A stretch of DNA of 64,000 nucleotides. Origin: JBDIAG01 sp047974565 (GTDB lineage Bacteria; Actinomycetota; Actinomycetes; Actinomycetales; CAWJMD01). A program made the position numbers and the translations under genes. Within the stretch, counting starts at the first letter, position 1, and the number at the start of each line of letters is the position of its first letter. Under the pieces are notes generated by a model. It searched no databases, was not told the origin of the DNA, and worked only from the letters and a program-made list of their open reading frames with translations. The DNA lies in contig JBKECN010000088.1 in assembly GCA_047974565.1 (NCBI GenBank), positions 1 to 64,000 on the forward strand, in the 5' to 3' direction. This document shows positions 9,216 to 17,476 of this stretch, piece by piece.

Positions 9216-9249
9216 CGGGTGTCCACGACCAACGAACCGTGGACACCCG
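9216..9249. terminator. bidirectional terminator-like hairpin
   Basis: Perfect 12-bp stem CGGGTGTCCACG / CGTGGACACCCG with a 10-nt loop, placed between the convergent small membrane protein gene and the permease gene. No U-tract is seen, but the position fits transcription termination from both sides. Confidence 0.7.
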
Positions 9250-9265
9250 CGAACCGATCGAGGGG

Positions 9266-10903
9266 CTACTCCTTCGGCAGCACGTGCTCACCGGTGCGGT
9301 CGGTGCTCAGGCACAGCGAGCACACGAAGCCATCACCCGTGCCGGACGCGGTGGCGTCCGGACGCTCGAACGTCTCCGCGCACACCTGGCAGTCGATCTC
9401 CGCCGCCGACGGGTTGCCGAACTCGTCGAAGGGCAGCAGGTCGATGCCGTCGTCGGTGCGACGCAGGTAGTAGCGGCCCTTGGTGGCCACCGCCAGCACG
9501 GGCGGCAACACGGCTGCCAGCACCACCGCGACGATCGGTGAGAAGGGCTGCACCGCAGGGCCGAAGGCGCCGAAGAAGACCGCGATCGACAGGCCGCCGG
9601 CCGCAAGTACCGACACGAAGCCGACTGGGTTGATGTCGTAGAGCATGCCGCGGCGGAACTCCGGGCGCATCGGGGAGATCTTCAACAGGTACTTGTTGAT
9701 GGCGATGTCGCTGGCCACGGCCACGATCCAGGCGATTCCCATGTTGGCGTAGAAGCCCAGGATCGAGTTGAGGAAGTCGAACATGTTGAGTTCCATGAGC
9801 AGCAGCGCCACGCCCACGTTGAAGAAGACGAACTTCAGCCGTCCCGGGTAGTGCTTGGTGACCCGGGTGAACGAGTTGGTCCACGCAAGGGAGCCGGAGT
9901 AGGCGTTGGTGACGTTGATCTTGATCTGGCTCAACACCACCAGCACCACCGACAGAGCCACGGCCAGCCACATCGGCATCATCTCGCTGTACACGGTGAG
10001 GAACTGGTGCACCGGCTCGTTCGCCACGCCGGCGCCGTCCACCACGTTGCCGATGAGGTACACCGCCAGGAACAGCCCGATCACCTGCTTCAGCGCGCCG
10101 AAGACCACCCAGCCCGGGCCGGCGATCATCGTCGCCGCCCACCAGCGGCGCGAGTTCTGCGGGGTGCGAGGCGGCATGAACCGCAGATAGTCGATCTGCT
10201 CGGCGATCTGCGCGATGAGCGACAGGCAGACCCCGGCCGCGAGCATCGCCGAGGCGAAGGAGGTGCCGGTGGACTCGCCCTGGAAGGCAAGGAAGTTCCC
10301 CACCGACTCGGGGTGAGCGAGAATCAGATACAGCAGTGGGGCACCCATCAGCAGCAACCAGAACGGCGTGGTCCACACCTGCAGCTTCGACAGCGCCTTC
10401 ATCCCATAGGCGACCAGGGGAATCACCATGACGCTGGACACCAGATAGCCCAGCCACAGGGGGATTCCCAGCCCGAGCAGGAGTCCCTGCGCCATGATCG
10501 AACCTTCGAGCGCGAAGAAGATGAACGTGAAGGTGGCGAAGATGACGTTCGTCAGGACCGACCCGTAATAGCCGAAGCCCGATCCGCGGGTGATCAGGTC
10601 GAGATCGAGATTGAAGCGGGCCGCGTAGTACGCCAGCGGAACCCCGGTCACGAAGATGACCACGGCGGCAATGAAGATGCCCAGCAGCGCGTTCGTGGTG
10701 CCATGCGCCAGCCCGATGTTCGCACCGATCGCGAAGTCGGCCAGGTAGGCGATCCCGCCGAGCGCCGAGGTCGCCACCACCGCCGGAGACCAGCGTCGGT
10801 AATGCCGGGGCGCGAAGCGCAGGGTGTAATCCTCCAGGGTCTCCTTGTTGGCCCGCAGGACGGAGGTGGTCTCCGTCGGGGCCGCCTGTGCGGCTTCGGT
10901 CAC
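9266..10903 (-). CDS. NCS1-type (purine/cytosine/allantoin-like) permease with C-terminal double-CxxC tail
   Basis: A 545-residue transporter with about 12 membrane segments: SALGGIAYLADFAIGAN, NVIFATFTFIFFALEGS, SQIKINVTNAYSGSLAW and others of the nucleobase:cation symporter-1 type. After the last segment a soluble tail of ~85 residues ends with DCQVC and CSLC spaced 25 residues apart, a likely zinc-binding ribbon. I chose GTG at 10903 because GGAAGGA lies 6 nt upstream and upstream codons look non-coding. A GlnR-type box lies 70-110 bp upstream and the urease genes are next door. This points to uptake of a nitrogen compound such as urea, allantoin or a nucleobase; the substrate is inferred only. 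Confidence 0.8.
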   Translation of the reverse strand: MTEAAQAAPTETTSVLRANKETLEDYTLRFAPRHYRRWSPAVVATSALGGIAYLADFAIGANIGLAHGTTNALLGIFIAAVVIFVTGVPLAYYAARFNLDLDLITRGSGFGYYGSVLTNVIFATFTFIFFALEGSIMAQGLLLGLGIPLWLGYLVSSVMVIPLVAYGMKALSKLQVWTTPFWLLLMGAPLLYLILAHPESVGNFLAFQGESTGTSFASAMLAAGVCLSLIAQIAEQIDYLRFMPPRTPQNSRRWWAATMIAGPGWVVFGALKQVIGLFLAVYLIGNVVDGAGVANEPVHQFLTVYSEMMPMWLAVALSVVLVVLSQIKINVTNAYSGSLAWTNSFTRVTKHYPGRLKFVFFNVGVALLLMELNMFDFLNSILGFYANMGIAWIVAVASDIAINKYLLKISPMRPEFRRGMLYDINPVGFVSVLAAGGLSIAVFFGAFGPAVQPFSPIVAVVLAAVLPPVLAVATKGRYYLRRTDDGIDLLPFDEFGNPSAAEIDCQVCAETFERPDATASGTGDGFVCSLCLSTDRTGEHVLPKE

Positions 10904-10975
10904 GTGGGTTCCTTCCGGAGAACGAGCGACGACCTGAACGGCTCGCCGGGTACGCCGGAAACCTAGAAGTGGCAT

Positions 10976-11013
10976 GTTTCGCCTTGGGGCCCGGAATGTT
11001 TCGCCGGTGTAAC
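10976..11013 (-). promoter_or_regulatory. GlnR-type nitrogen-control box
   Basis: Read on the minus strand: GTTAC-6-GAAAC-6-GGCCC-6-GAAAC, with all three spacers exactly 6 nt. This is the known actinobacterial GlnR arrangement (GTnAC-n6-GAAAC repeated), with three of four half-sites good and one degenerate. It lies 73-110 bp before the permease GTG at 10903, a usual activator distance. The rest of the gap to ureD shows nothing else. Confidence 0.7.
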
Positions 11014-11181
11014 CAGTGCCGCGGGGGGCGTGGTGAGCCTCACGTCGCCAACCGGGCCAGCGCCTCCCATCGCTGCCGACCGGCTCTCGTCTCCTGAGCC
11101 GTTCGTGGTGCGACGAACCCCTGGTGCAGACGAACCACGCCCCAGCCGCTTGCTTGCGTGGCCCAGCCCCCGCACGCGACG

Positions 11182-11916
11182 TCACATGGGCGCGGGGCCA
11201 CTCGGTGCTGCGTCCAAGGAGGCCATCCACCTCAGCCACGCGGCGGTGAGGTCGGCCGCGTGTGCCTGTTGCGCCAGGATCCGACGGACCGCTCCGGGTC
11301 CTGCCAGGACGAAGGCGTGTGGGTCCGCCGGAGGCCGCCAGCCGAGAGCCAGCACCGAGTCCAGCACTCGCGGGGTGCCCGAGAGCCCGTCAGGGCGGCC
11401 GGCACCACCCGGCAACGGCTCGGCAATCTCCTCCACCAGCAGGGGCTCCCCGGCCACGGTCGCCTCGGTGCGGGCCACCAGTCTCCCCGGGGGCTCCGCG
11501 TGCCGACCGAGGACGAGTTGCTCGCGCAGCAGCACCCGGGCACCGGCCGCGAGTTCCACGACGCCGCATCGATGTACGTCCGCTCCGGCGGCGATGACGA
11601 ACGGTTCACCGGCCCAGGTGAGGACAGCGTCCGGCCCCGCCTCGACGGCCACCGACCACCGAGCCCGTGCACCCCGGCCGTCGTAGGCGACGGTCCCGGC
11701 AACGTCGGTGAGGTCCAGCCTGCAGCCGGCACCCACCCGCACCCGGAACCGGCAGTGGTCCCCGCCAAGCAGTGACGCTGTAGCGGCCACCAGTGCTACT
11801 CGGGCCCGGCGCCCCCGCACGCCGAGCAGCCGCGGGCTCAGCATCCCGGTCCGAAGAACCACATCGGCGCGGCCGCCTCGGCTCACCACCTCGACGAGTG
11901 CCTCATCCATCGGCAT
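11182..11916 (-). CDS. ureD: urease accessory protein UreD (UreH)
   Basis: A 244-residue UreD, the scaffold that with UreF and UreG delivers nickel to the urease active site. Family signs are LLGGDHCRFRVRVGAGCRLDLTDVAGT near residues 50-78 (shown here in parts: LLGGDHC, LDLTDVAGT) and the central LTWAGEPFVIAAGA segment. The start ATG at 11916 overlaps ureG by 14 bases. It is the last gene of the urease cluster. The protein is compact compared with ~270-300 residues in proteobacteria, which is normal for actinobacteria. Confidence 0.88.
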   Translation of the reverse strand: MPMDEALVEVVSRGGRADVVLRTGMLSPRLLGVRGRRARVALVAATASLLGGDHCRFRVRVGAGCRLDLTDVAGTVAYDGRGARARWSVAVEAGPDAVLTWAGEPFVIAAGADVHRCGVVELAAGARVLLREQLVLGRHAEPPGRLVARTEATVAGEPLLVEEIAEPLPGGAGRPDGLSGTPRVLDSVLALGWRPPADPHAFVLAGPGAVRRILAQQAHAADLTAAWLRWMASLDAAPSGPAPM

Positions 11917-12619
11917 GCGAGTGTGGATGGCTGTGCCTGGCCATCGGGCCGGGGTCGATCGGGACGTGCCTGCCTGCTCGGTAGGAGGCGACGAGATCGA
12001 CCACCCAGGAACACAGTTCGGCCACCGACGCCGAGTCGCTGCGGGAGAGCGCGACCACCGGCCGGCCCTGGCGGGCTCGCCGGCCCTGCTCTGCCATCAG
12101 GGCCACGTCCACCCCGACGTGTGGCCCGAGATCGGTCTTGTTCACCACGAGCAGATCCGCCCGGGCGATGCCCGGCCCGCCCTTGCGCACCACGTCACCG
12201 CCGCCGGCCACGTCCAGGACGAACAGTTGGGCGTCGACGAGGGCGGGGGAGAAGGTGGCGGTGAGATTGTCTCCGCCGGACTCCACCAGCACCAGATCCA
12301 GCGGCGCGAAGTCGCGCTCCAGATCCTCCACGGCCAGCAGGTTGGCGGTGATGTCGTCCCGGATCGCGGTGTGCGGGCAGGCGCCGGTCTGCACCGCGCG
12401 GATCCGGTGCGGGTCCAGCACCCCTGCCGATCTCAGCAACTGGGCGTCCTCGTCGGTGTAGATGTCGTTGGTGACCACTGCCAGGGACAGGCTGTCGGCC
12501 AGTTCCCGGCACAACAGGCCGATGATGGACGACTTCCCGGTCCCGACCGGGCCGGCCACGCCGAGCCGCAACGGGCGCGCGCGATGCCCTGGGCCGGTGG
12601 TGCTGGGGGAACTGCTCAC
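11903..12619 (-). CDS. ureG: urease accessory GTPase UreG
   Basis: A 238-residue SIMIBI GTPase that powers nickel insertion. The P-loop GPVGTGKSS, the VVTNDIYT segment, VQTGACPH with the Cys-Pro-His metal site, LVESGGDNL and the NKTD guanine-recognition motif are all present. The C-terminus adds HSHPHSHADG, a short histidine-rich tail that could bind nickel. I place the start at GTG 12619 because GGAG lies 7 nt upstream; the TTG at 12634 would put that site inside the gene. No ureE is found in the cluster. Confidence 0.92.
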   Translation of the reverse strand: MSSSPSTTGPGHRARPLRLGVAGPVGTGKSSIIGLLCRELADSLSLAVVTNDIYTDEDAQLLRSAGVLDPHRIRAVQTGACPHTAIRDDITANLLAVEDLERDFAPLDLVLVESGGDNLTATFSPALVDAQLFVLDVAGGGDVVRKGGPGIARADLLVVNKTDLGPHVGVDVALMAEQGRRARQGRPVVALSRSDSASVAELCSWVVDLVASYRAGRHVPIDPGPMARHSHPHSHADG

Positions 12620-12630
12620 GGGGTGGCTCC

Positions 12631-12738
12631 TCAATTAACGAACAGGCTCACATGACGGACTTGCTCAACTGGCCAAAGGCACTCAACTGACGACCGGGCA
12701 CTCAACTGACGACCAGACATTCAACTGACGAACAGGCG
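12631..12738 (-). repeat. six degenerate 17-19-bp tandem units, each ending in TGA
   Basis: Read on the minus strand, six units follow each other: 12738-12721, 12720-12702, 12701-12683, 12682-12665, 12664-12648 and 12647-12631. Units 1-3 share GTCGTCAGTTGA-like endings (TTCGTCAGTTGA, GGTCGTCAGTTGA), and unit 6 ends TTCGTTAATTGA. The first unit contains the ureF stop codon, so the 3' tip of ureF appears to have been copied repeatedly into the ureF-ureG gap. Confidence 0.85.
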
Positions 12739-13410
12739 GCTACCGGTGCCGGCGTGCTCGTGCTGCCACTGCTCCACCCGTGCCGCCGTGGTGGCCGGGA
12801 CCTCGTCCGGTCGGCGAAGCGCAGCAAGCTCGGTGCTCATCGCCGAGACCACCGGCTCCGCCGCCACCGTCCAGGCGACCCCGTCGAGCGGGTCGAGGGG
12901 GATCAGCTTGAGCGCGGCCGAGCAGATGGCGGCGACCTCGTCGTAGCAGACCCAGGTGGCCACCGCCTGGGGCGACAGGCCCAGGGCGTAACCCACCGCG
13001 CCCATCGCCACCGGCCTGGCCGGAGGTTCACCCAGGGCGTCCACCGCGTCGAGGGCGCGGCGGGCGGCGTCGCCGTCGAGGCGCCGCAGCAATCGCAGGT
13101 AGCCGCGGCCCAGGGTCTGCGCGGCCGTGCGCACGTGCTGGCTGGGGGTGCGGGCCGCCCAGGCCACCTGCAGCGGGTGCAGTGGCGACCCGTGCTGCAC
13201 CAGGTGCCGTGCGACCACGGCAGTACCGGCCTCCACCCGCACTGCCGTGCGCAGCCGGGTGTCGATGAAGCCCGGCACGTCCCGCGGTTCCAGGCCGCCC
13301 ATCAGCGCAGGCTCCAGGGCGCCGGACGCGGTGTGACCGCCCACCGGTAACCGGCCGTCGGCGAGCATCAGCGGCAGCATCGCCGGCCCTAGTCGGCGCT
13401 GGTCTGGCAT
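12721..13410 (-). CDS. ureF: urease accessory protein UreF
   Basis: A 229-residue UreF, the activator that couples UreG to the apo-urease complex. The N-terminal LMLADGRLPVGGHTASGALEPAL and the later TLGRGYLRLLRRL are family signatures (here quoted in parts). ATG at 13410 lies 8 nt before the ureC stop on the coding strand, so the genes are adjacent. The C-terminal LFVS and stop are part of the tandem repeat that fills the gap to ureG. Confidence 0.88.
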   Translation of the reverse strand: MPDQRRLGPAMLPLMLADGRLPVGGHTASGALEPALMGGLEPRDVPGFIDTRLRTAVRVEAGTAVVARHLVQHGSPLHPLQVAWAARTPSQHVRTAAQTLGRGYLRLLRRLDGDAARRALDAVDALGEPPARPVAMGAVGYALGLSPQAVATWVCYDEVAAICSAALKLIPLDPLDGVAWTVAAEPVVSAMSTELAALRRPDEVPATTAARVEQWQHEHAGTGSRLFVS

Positions 13411-13417
13411 CGACACC

Positions 13418-15121
13418 TCAGAACAACGAATAGCGTTGGGCCAGGGGGAGTTCGGCGGCCGGTGCAGGCTCGACGAGTTCGCCGTCGATGCGGATCGCGA
13501 AGGTCTCCGGATCCACCTCGATCGTCGGTCGCGCGGTGTTGTTACGCATGTCGTCCTTGCTGATCTCCCGGGTGGGCTGGACCGCGACCAGCCCACGGCG
13601 CAGGCCCAGCCGGTCCGGCAGGCCCGCGTCCAGTGCCAGCGGGGAGACGAAGGACAGCGACAGGTCCGCTCCGTGCCCGCCCGACCCGACCAGCCCGGGC
13701 CGCATGAGTACCGGTTGTGGGGTCGGGATGGACGCGTTCGGATCGCCGAGTGCGCCGGCCACGATCGCCCCACCCTTGATCACCACCTCCGGACGAACCC
13801 CGAAGAATCGTGGATCCCACAGCACCAGGTCGGCCAACTTCCCTGCCTCGACCGAGCCGACCTCCCGGTCGATCCCGTGTGCCACAGCCGGATTGATCGT
13901 GTACTTGGCGACATACCGTGTGGCGCGCAGGTTGTCAGCGGGCCCGGTGAGCGGGCCGAGCCGGTGCTTCATCGCGTGCGCCACCTGCCAGGTCCGGGTG
14001 ATCACCTCGCCGATGCGTCCCATCGCCTGGGCGTCCGAGGAGGTGATCGACAGCGCGCCCAGGTCGTGCAGGATGTCCTCGGCGGCGATGGTGGTGGCCC
14101 GGATCCGCGATTCGGCGAAGGCCAGGTCCTCGGGGACGGCAGGGTTCAGATGGTGGCACACCATGAGCATGTCCAGGTGCTCGGCGACGGTGTTCACGGT
14201 GTGCGGGAGCGTGGGGTTCGTCGATCCGGGCAGCACGTTGGCCAGCGCGGCGATGGTGATGATGTCGGGTGCGTGCCCACCGCCGGCGCCCTCGGTGTGG
14301 AAAGCGTGGATGCAGCGGCCATCGATGGCGGCGATGGTCGACCCCACGTAGCCGGCCTCATTCAGCGAATCCGAATGCAGGGCCACCTGCAGTCCGTACT
14401 CGTCCGCCGCGGTGAGGGCTGCGTCGATCGCCGCTGGGGTGGAGCCCCAGTCCTCATGCACCTTGTACCCGCCGGCCCCGGCAATCGCCTGCTCTCGCAA
14501 GCCAGCTCGGCTCACCGTGTTGCCCTTACCCATGAGCAGCAGGTTCACCGGCAGATGGTCCAGCCCCCGGTGCACGGTCTGCAGATGCCAGGCGCCCGGG
14601 GTGACCGTGGTCGCCTTGGAGCCCTCGCTCGGCCCGGTGCCACCGCCGCCCAGGGTGGTCAGACCAGTGGCCAGTGCCTCGTATACCTGTGAGGTAGACA
14701 AGAAGTGCACGTGCATGTCGACGCCGCCCGCGGTGAGGATCCGCCCCTCGCCGCCGATCACGTCGGTGCCCGGCCCGATCTCCAACTGCGGGTGCACGCC
14801 ATCGGCGATATCGGGATTCCCGGCGCGGCCGAGCGCCACGATCCGGCCGTCCCGGATACCGACATCGGCTCGCACGATGCCCCAATGGTCGAGCACGACG
14901 ACATTGGTGATGACGGTGTCCAGCGCACCCTGGCCGGACGTGGCCAGCCCCTGGGCCATCGACTCCCGGATGGACTTGCCGCCACCGAAGACGGCCTCCT
15001 CGCCGCCGCGGGTGAGGTCCTGCTCCACCTCGATCCACAGATCCGTGTCGCCGAGACGCACTTGGTCGCCGGTGGTGGGCCCGTACAGGTCGGCGTAGGA
15101 CTCCCGTGAGATCTCCACCAT
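13418..15121 (-). CDS. ureC: urease catalytic subunit alpha
   Basis: The 567-residue nickel-containing subunit that hydrolyses urea to ammonia and carbamate. Seen are the nickel ligands HVHF after GGVDM, the bridging-lysine region GYKVHEDWG, the active-site flap residues in MVCHHLNP and the HGI/D motif region TINPAVAHGI. Length matches the family (~567-570). The ATG at 15121 follows the ureAB stop by three bases. The gene is intact with no oddities. Confidence 0.96.
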   Translation of the reverse strand: MVEISRESYADLYGPTTGDQVRLGDTDLWIEVEQDLTRGGEEAVFGGGKSIRESMAQGLATSGQGALDTVITNVVVLDHWGIVRADVGIRDGRIVALGRAGNPDIADGVHPQLEIGPGTDVIGGEGRILTAGGVDMHVHFLSTSQVYEALATGLTTLGGGGTGPSEGSKATTVTPGAWHLQTVHRGLDHLPVNLLLMGKGNTVSRAGLREQAIAGAGGYKVHEDWGSTPAAIDAALTAADEYGLQVALHSDSLNEAGYVGSTIAAIDGRCIHAFHTEGAGGGHAPDIITIAALANVLPGSTNPTLPHTVNTVAEHLDMLMVCHHLNPAVPEDLAFAESRIRATTIAAEDILHDLGALSITSSDAQAMGRIGEVITRTWQVAHAMKHRLGPLTGPADNLRATRYVAKYTINPAVAHGIDREVGSVEAGKLADLVLWDPRFFGVRPEVVIKGGAIVAGALGDPNASIPTPQPVLMRPGLVGSGGHGADLSLSFVSPLALDAGLPDRLGLRRGLVAVQPTREISKDDMRNNTARPTIEVDPETFAIRIDGELVEPAPAAELPLAQRYSLF

Positions 15122-15124
15122 GGC

Positions 15125-15754
15125 TCAGCCCGTCGCCCCGCCGGCCCGGATCTGCAGGCCGGCCACATGCCGGCGACCCTGCAGGCTGACCGCCGACACG
15201 CTGCGGGAGACGCCGGGTTCGAACCGGACCGAGGTTCCCGAGGGGATGTCGAGCCGGAATCCCTCGGCCGCCACCCGGTCGAACTCCAGCGCCCGGTTGG
15301 CGTCAGGTAGATGCAGATGTGAACCGATCTGCACCGGGCGGTCTCCGGTGTTCACGATCACCAGATCGATCCTCTCGCCGTCCGGGCGCTCGTTGAGGGT
15401 GATGGTCCCCGGGGCGATCCGGCGATGCGCCGGCTCGGTGGCTGCGATCGGATGATGCAGGGTGACCAGCTTGCGGCCGTCCGGGAAGGTCGCCTCCACC
15501 TGTACCTGCGTGACGAGCTCTGCCACCCCCTCCATCACGTCCTCGCGGGAGAGCACCTCACGCCCGGATGACATCAACTCCTGGACCCCGGCGCCCTCGC
15601 GCGCCCGTTCGATCACCCACGTGGACAGCAGCGCGACGGCCTCGGGGTAGTTGAGTGCCACACCCCGGCTGAGCCGATCGCGGGCCACCATGCCGGCGAC
15701 CGAGAGCAGCAGCTTCTCGGTGTCTGCGGGAGTCAGGTGCATGGGGCGCAGCAT
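15125..15754 (-). CDS. ureAB: fused urease gamma-beta subunit
   Basis: A 209-residue fusion. Residues ~5-100 are urease gamma (MHLTPADTEKLLLSVA, ALNYPEAVALLS), and residues ~110-205 are urease beta (PGTITLNERPDGE, NTGDRPVQIGSHLHL, ALEFDR, FRLDIPSGTSVRFEPG). Fusion of UreA and UreB occurs in some bacteria such as Helicobacter and several actinobacteria. The ATG at 15754 has a GGGG-rich site 7 nt upstream; the family-like start MHLTP at 15742 is the alternative. It is the first urease structural gene, 36 bp behind a GNAT gene. Confidence 0.92.
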   Translation of the reverse strand: MLRPMHLTPADTEKLLLSVAGMVARDRLSRGVALNYPEAVALLSTWVIERAREGAGVQELMSSGREVLSREDVMEGVAELVTQVQVEATFPDGRKLVTLHHPIAATEPAHRRIAPGTITLNERPDGERIDLVIVNTGDRPVQIGSHLHLPDANRALEFDRVAAEGFRLDIPSGTSVRFEPGVSRSVSAVSLQGRRHVAGLQIRAGGATG

Positions 15755-15766
15755 AGGCCGCCCCGT

Positions 15767-15782
15767 GTGAACAGGATGTTTC
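15767..15782 (-). promoter_or_regulatory. partial GlnR-like half-site pair before ureAB
   Basis: On the minus strand GAAAC-6-TTCAC with 6-nt spacing, the b-then-a order of a GlnR box. Outer half-sites are poor. It lies only 13 nt before the ureAB ATG, closer than usual for activation, so it may be weak or fortuitous. Confidence 0.35.
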
Positions 15783-15790
15783 GCGGGCCG

Positions 15791-16768
15791 CTACTCGCCG
15801 GCGATCGTCCGGACCATCGTGGCGCTGGTGCGGACCGGGACGAAGCCGACCGAGGTGTACAAGGCCCCGGCTCCGGTGGGGTTCTGCGAGTCAACCTCCA
15901 GCTCGATGAGGTCGTACCGGCCTGAGTCGGCCGCGGCCGCGACCACCTCGTCCAGAACGAGCCGGGCCAGGCCCCGGCCGCGGGCGGACTGCCGCGTTCC
16001 CAGCACCATGACGTGCAACTCCCGCGGGCTCCACTCGCCGGTGAGCGCGTAGGCCAGTACCTGCTCCCCGTCCACCGCCAGGCGCGAGTCAGCCGGCCGG
16101 AAGCCACGCGAGCCGACCACGTCGGCCCAGCGTTGCGGGGATGCGGGGACGGACCCCCAGTGGGTGGCGAAGGCGTCGTTGTGAGCGGTGCGGGACGCCT
16201 CGGTCAGATCGGGGATGAAGGGGCGTACGGTCACCCCCCGGCTGTGGGTCGCCGGGCTGGAGGCGCGGGGTGGCCGGTCGCCGAGCTGACAGGTCATGTC
16301 CGTGAAGTAGCGCATGGGCCGGTACCCCAGGTCGCCGAGCAGCGGGCGGGCATCGCTGCCCTCGTCGCGGCCCTCCGTGCGCAATTGCACGACTGCCCCC
16401 GGGTGACGCTGACGGGCCAGCGTGAGCGCTCGGGTCTGCATCCGGGCGAGCAGTTCGGTACCGACCCCACGCCCCCGCCACCGTGGGTGCACCCCACCGT
16501 TGAGCTCTGCCACAGCCAGTCCGTCCGGATCCAAACCGTCTGACACCCACAACTGGCCATAGCCGATGAGATTCTCGCCGTCCCAGACGGCCCAGGAGTC
16601 GAGCGCGGGGTCGACCCCGTGCTCGGTGAGTTCCTCGGCGAGATCCTCGGCCTCGAAGAACTCCCCGGTGTCGTCGTGGTGGGCCAGAACCTTGACGAGT
16701 TCGGCCCACTGCTCGACCGAGTCGGGTGTCAGAGATGTCCACGTGGGCATCCGCTGATTGTCGGGCAT
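15791..16768 (-). CDS. double GNAT-domain N-acetyltransferase
   Basis: A protein of 325 residues with two GNAT acetyltransferase domains. The first has HPRWRGRGVGTELLARM, an acetyl-CoA loop, and the second has QSARGRGLARLVLDEV followed by NPTGAGALYTSVGF. The architecture resembles mycothiol-synthase-like tandem GNAT proteins, but the substrate is unknown. The chosen ATG at 16768 starts MPDNQRMPTW; ATG 16750 is an alternative and neither has a clear ribosome site. It may be transcribed with ureAB, 36 bp downstream. Confidence 0.75.
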   Translation of the reverse strand: MPDNQRMPTWTSLTPDSVEQWAELVKVLAHHDDTGEFFEAEDLAEELTEHGVDPALDSWAVWDGENLIGYGQLWVSDGLDPDGLAVAELNGGVHPRWRGRGVGTELLARMQTRALTLARQRHPGAVVQLRTEGRDEGSDARPLLGDLGYRPMRYFTDMTCQLGDRPPRASSPATHSRGVTVRPFIPDLTEASRTAHNDAFATHWGSVPASPQRWADVVGSRGFRPADSRLAVDGEQVLAYALTGEWSPRELHVMVLGTRQSARGRGLARLVLDEVVAAAADSGRYDLIELEVDSQNPTGAGALYTSVGFVPVRTSATMVRTIAGE

Positions 16769-16820
16769 GTCCGGGCCGGGCGGGAACTCCTTTTTCGCGT
16801 TCGGCCGGCGTACTCCAGAT

Positions 16821-16880
16821 TCACCGAACACAAGACAGGTTCACCGAACACAAGACAGGTTCACCGAACCTAAACCAGGC
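16821..16880. repeat. 20-bp tandem repeat, two identical and one diverged copy
   Basis: TCACCGAACACAAGACAGGT occurs at 16821-16840 and again at 16841-16860; a third, diverged unit (TCACCGAACCTAAACCAGGC) follows at 16861-16880. It lies in the divergent promoter region between the GNAT gene and the F420-type gene, so it could be an operator or simple slippage. Confidence 0.9.
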
Positions 16881-17006
16881 TGAGGCAGCCGCCACTGGAG
16901 CTCAGTCCCAGCTCCCGGCCCCACAGCCTGTTTTCTGCTTTGTTGACAGCGGGTGAATCGTCCATGAGCATGCATCAGCATCAGCATCAGCCGAGGGAGA
17001 TCGACA

Positions 17007-17435
17007 GTGTCATCAGCCAGTGGCGTCAACGACTGGAACAGCCAGATCATCGAGGAGTTCCGGGCCAACGGGGGTGCGGTCGGTGGGCAGTTCGCGGGGG
17101 CGCCGCTGCTGCTCCTGCACACCACCGGTGCCCGCTCGGGACAGTCGCGGATCAACCCGATGATGTATCAGGACCTGGGCGAGGGACGGGTGGCCGTCTT
17201 CGCGTCCAAGGCCGGGGCGGACACCAACCCCGCCTGGTACCACAATGTGGTGGCCAACCCACAGGTGACGGCCGAACTCGGCTCCGACACCAAGCACTTC
17301 CAGGCGCGGGTGGCCTCGGACGATGAGCGCACCCCGATCTGGCAGAAGCAGAAGCAGGACTACCCGGGCTTCGCCGGCTACGAGAAGTCCACCAGCCGCG
17401 TGATCCCGGTGGTGATCCTCGAACCCCGCGGGTAG
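17007..17435 (+). CDS. Ddn-like deazaflavin (F420)-dependent nitroreductase family protein
   Basis: A 142-residue protein of the Ddn/FDOR family, which use coenzyme F420 to reduce various compounds. Family signs are LLLLHTTGARSGQSRINPM, the GADTNPAWYHNVVANPQV segment (given in parts) and WQKQKQDYPGFAGYE. The GTG at 17007 has GGGAG 7 nt before it. The host would need F420, in keeping with the LLM oxidoreductase encoded at 31.6 kb. The physiological substrate is not known. Confidence 0.85.
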   Translation: MSSASGVNDWNSQIIEEFRANGGAVGGQFAGAPLLLLHTTGARSGQSRINPMMYQDLGEGRVAVFASKAGADTNPAWYHNVVANPQVTAELGSDTKHFQARVASDDERTPIWQKQKQDYPGFAGYEKSTSRVIPVVILEPRG

Positions 17436-17476
17436 TCCAGCCCAGGTCAGGAAGAGTCAAGCCCAGGTCAGGAAGA
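17435..17476. repeat. 21-bp duplication spanning two stop codons
   Basis: Two 21-bp units (17435-17455 and 17456-17476), identical except one base, begin with the last base of the F420-enzyme stop codon. The second copy contains the TGA of the convergent DUF389 gene, as though the 3' end of that gene was duplicated. Confidence 0.85.

Noticed and set aside
11903..12634. TTG start for ureG at 12634
   Set aside because: The ribosome site GGAG would fall inside the coding region; the GTG at 12619 is spaced properly.
12631..12738. Possible CRISPR array
   Set aside because: The units are contiguous with no spacers and degenerate; they are tandem repeats. No cas gene is present in the window.
16940..17326. 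Frame with Met-His-Gln repeats before the F420-type gene
   Set aside because: It overlaps the clear Ddn-like gene in another frame; the His/Gln run comes from a CATCAG simple repeat.
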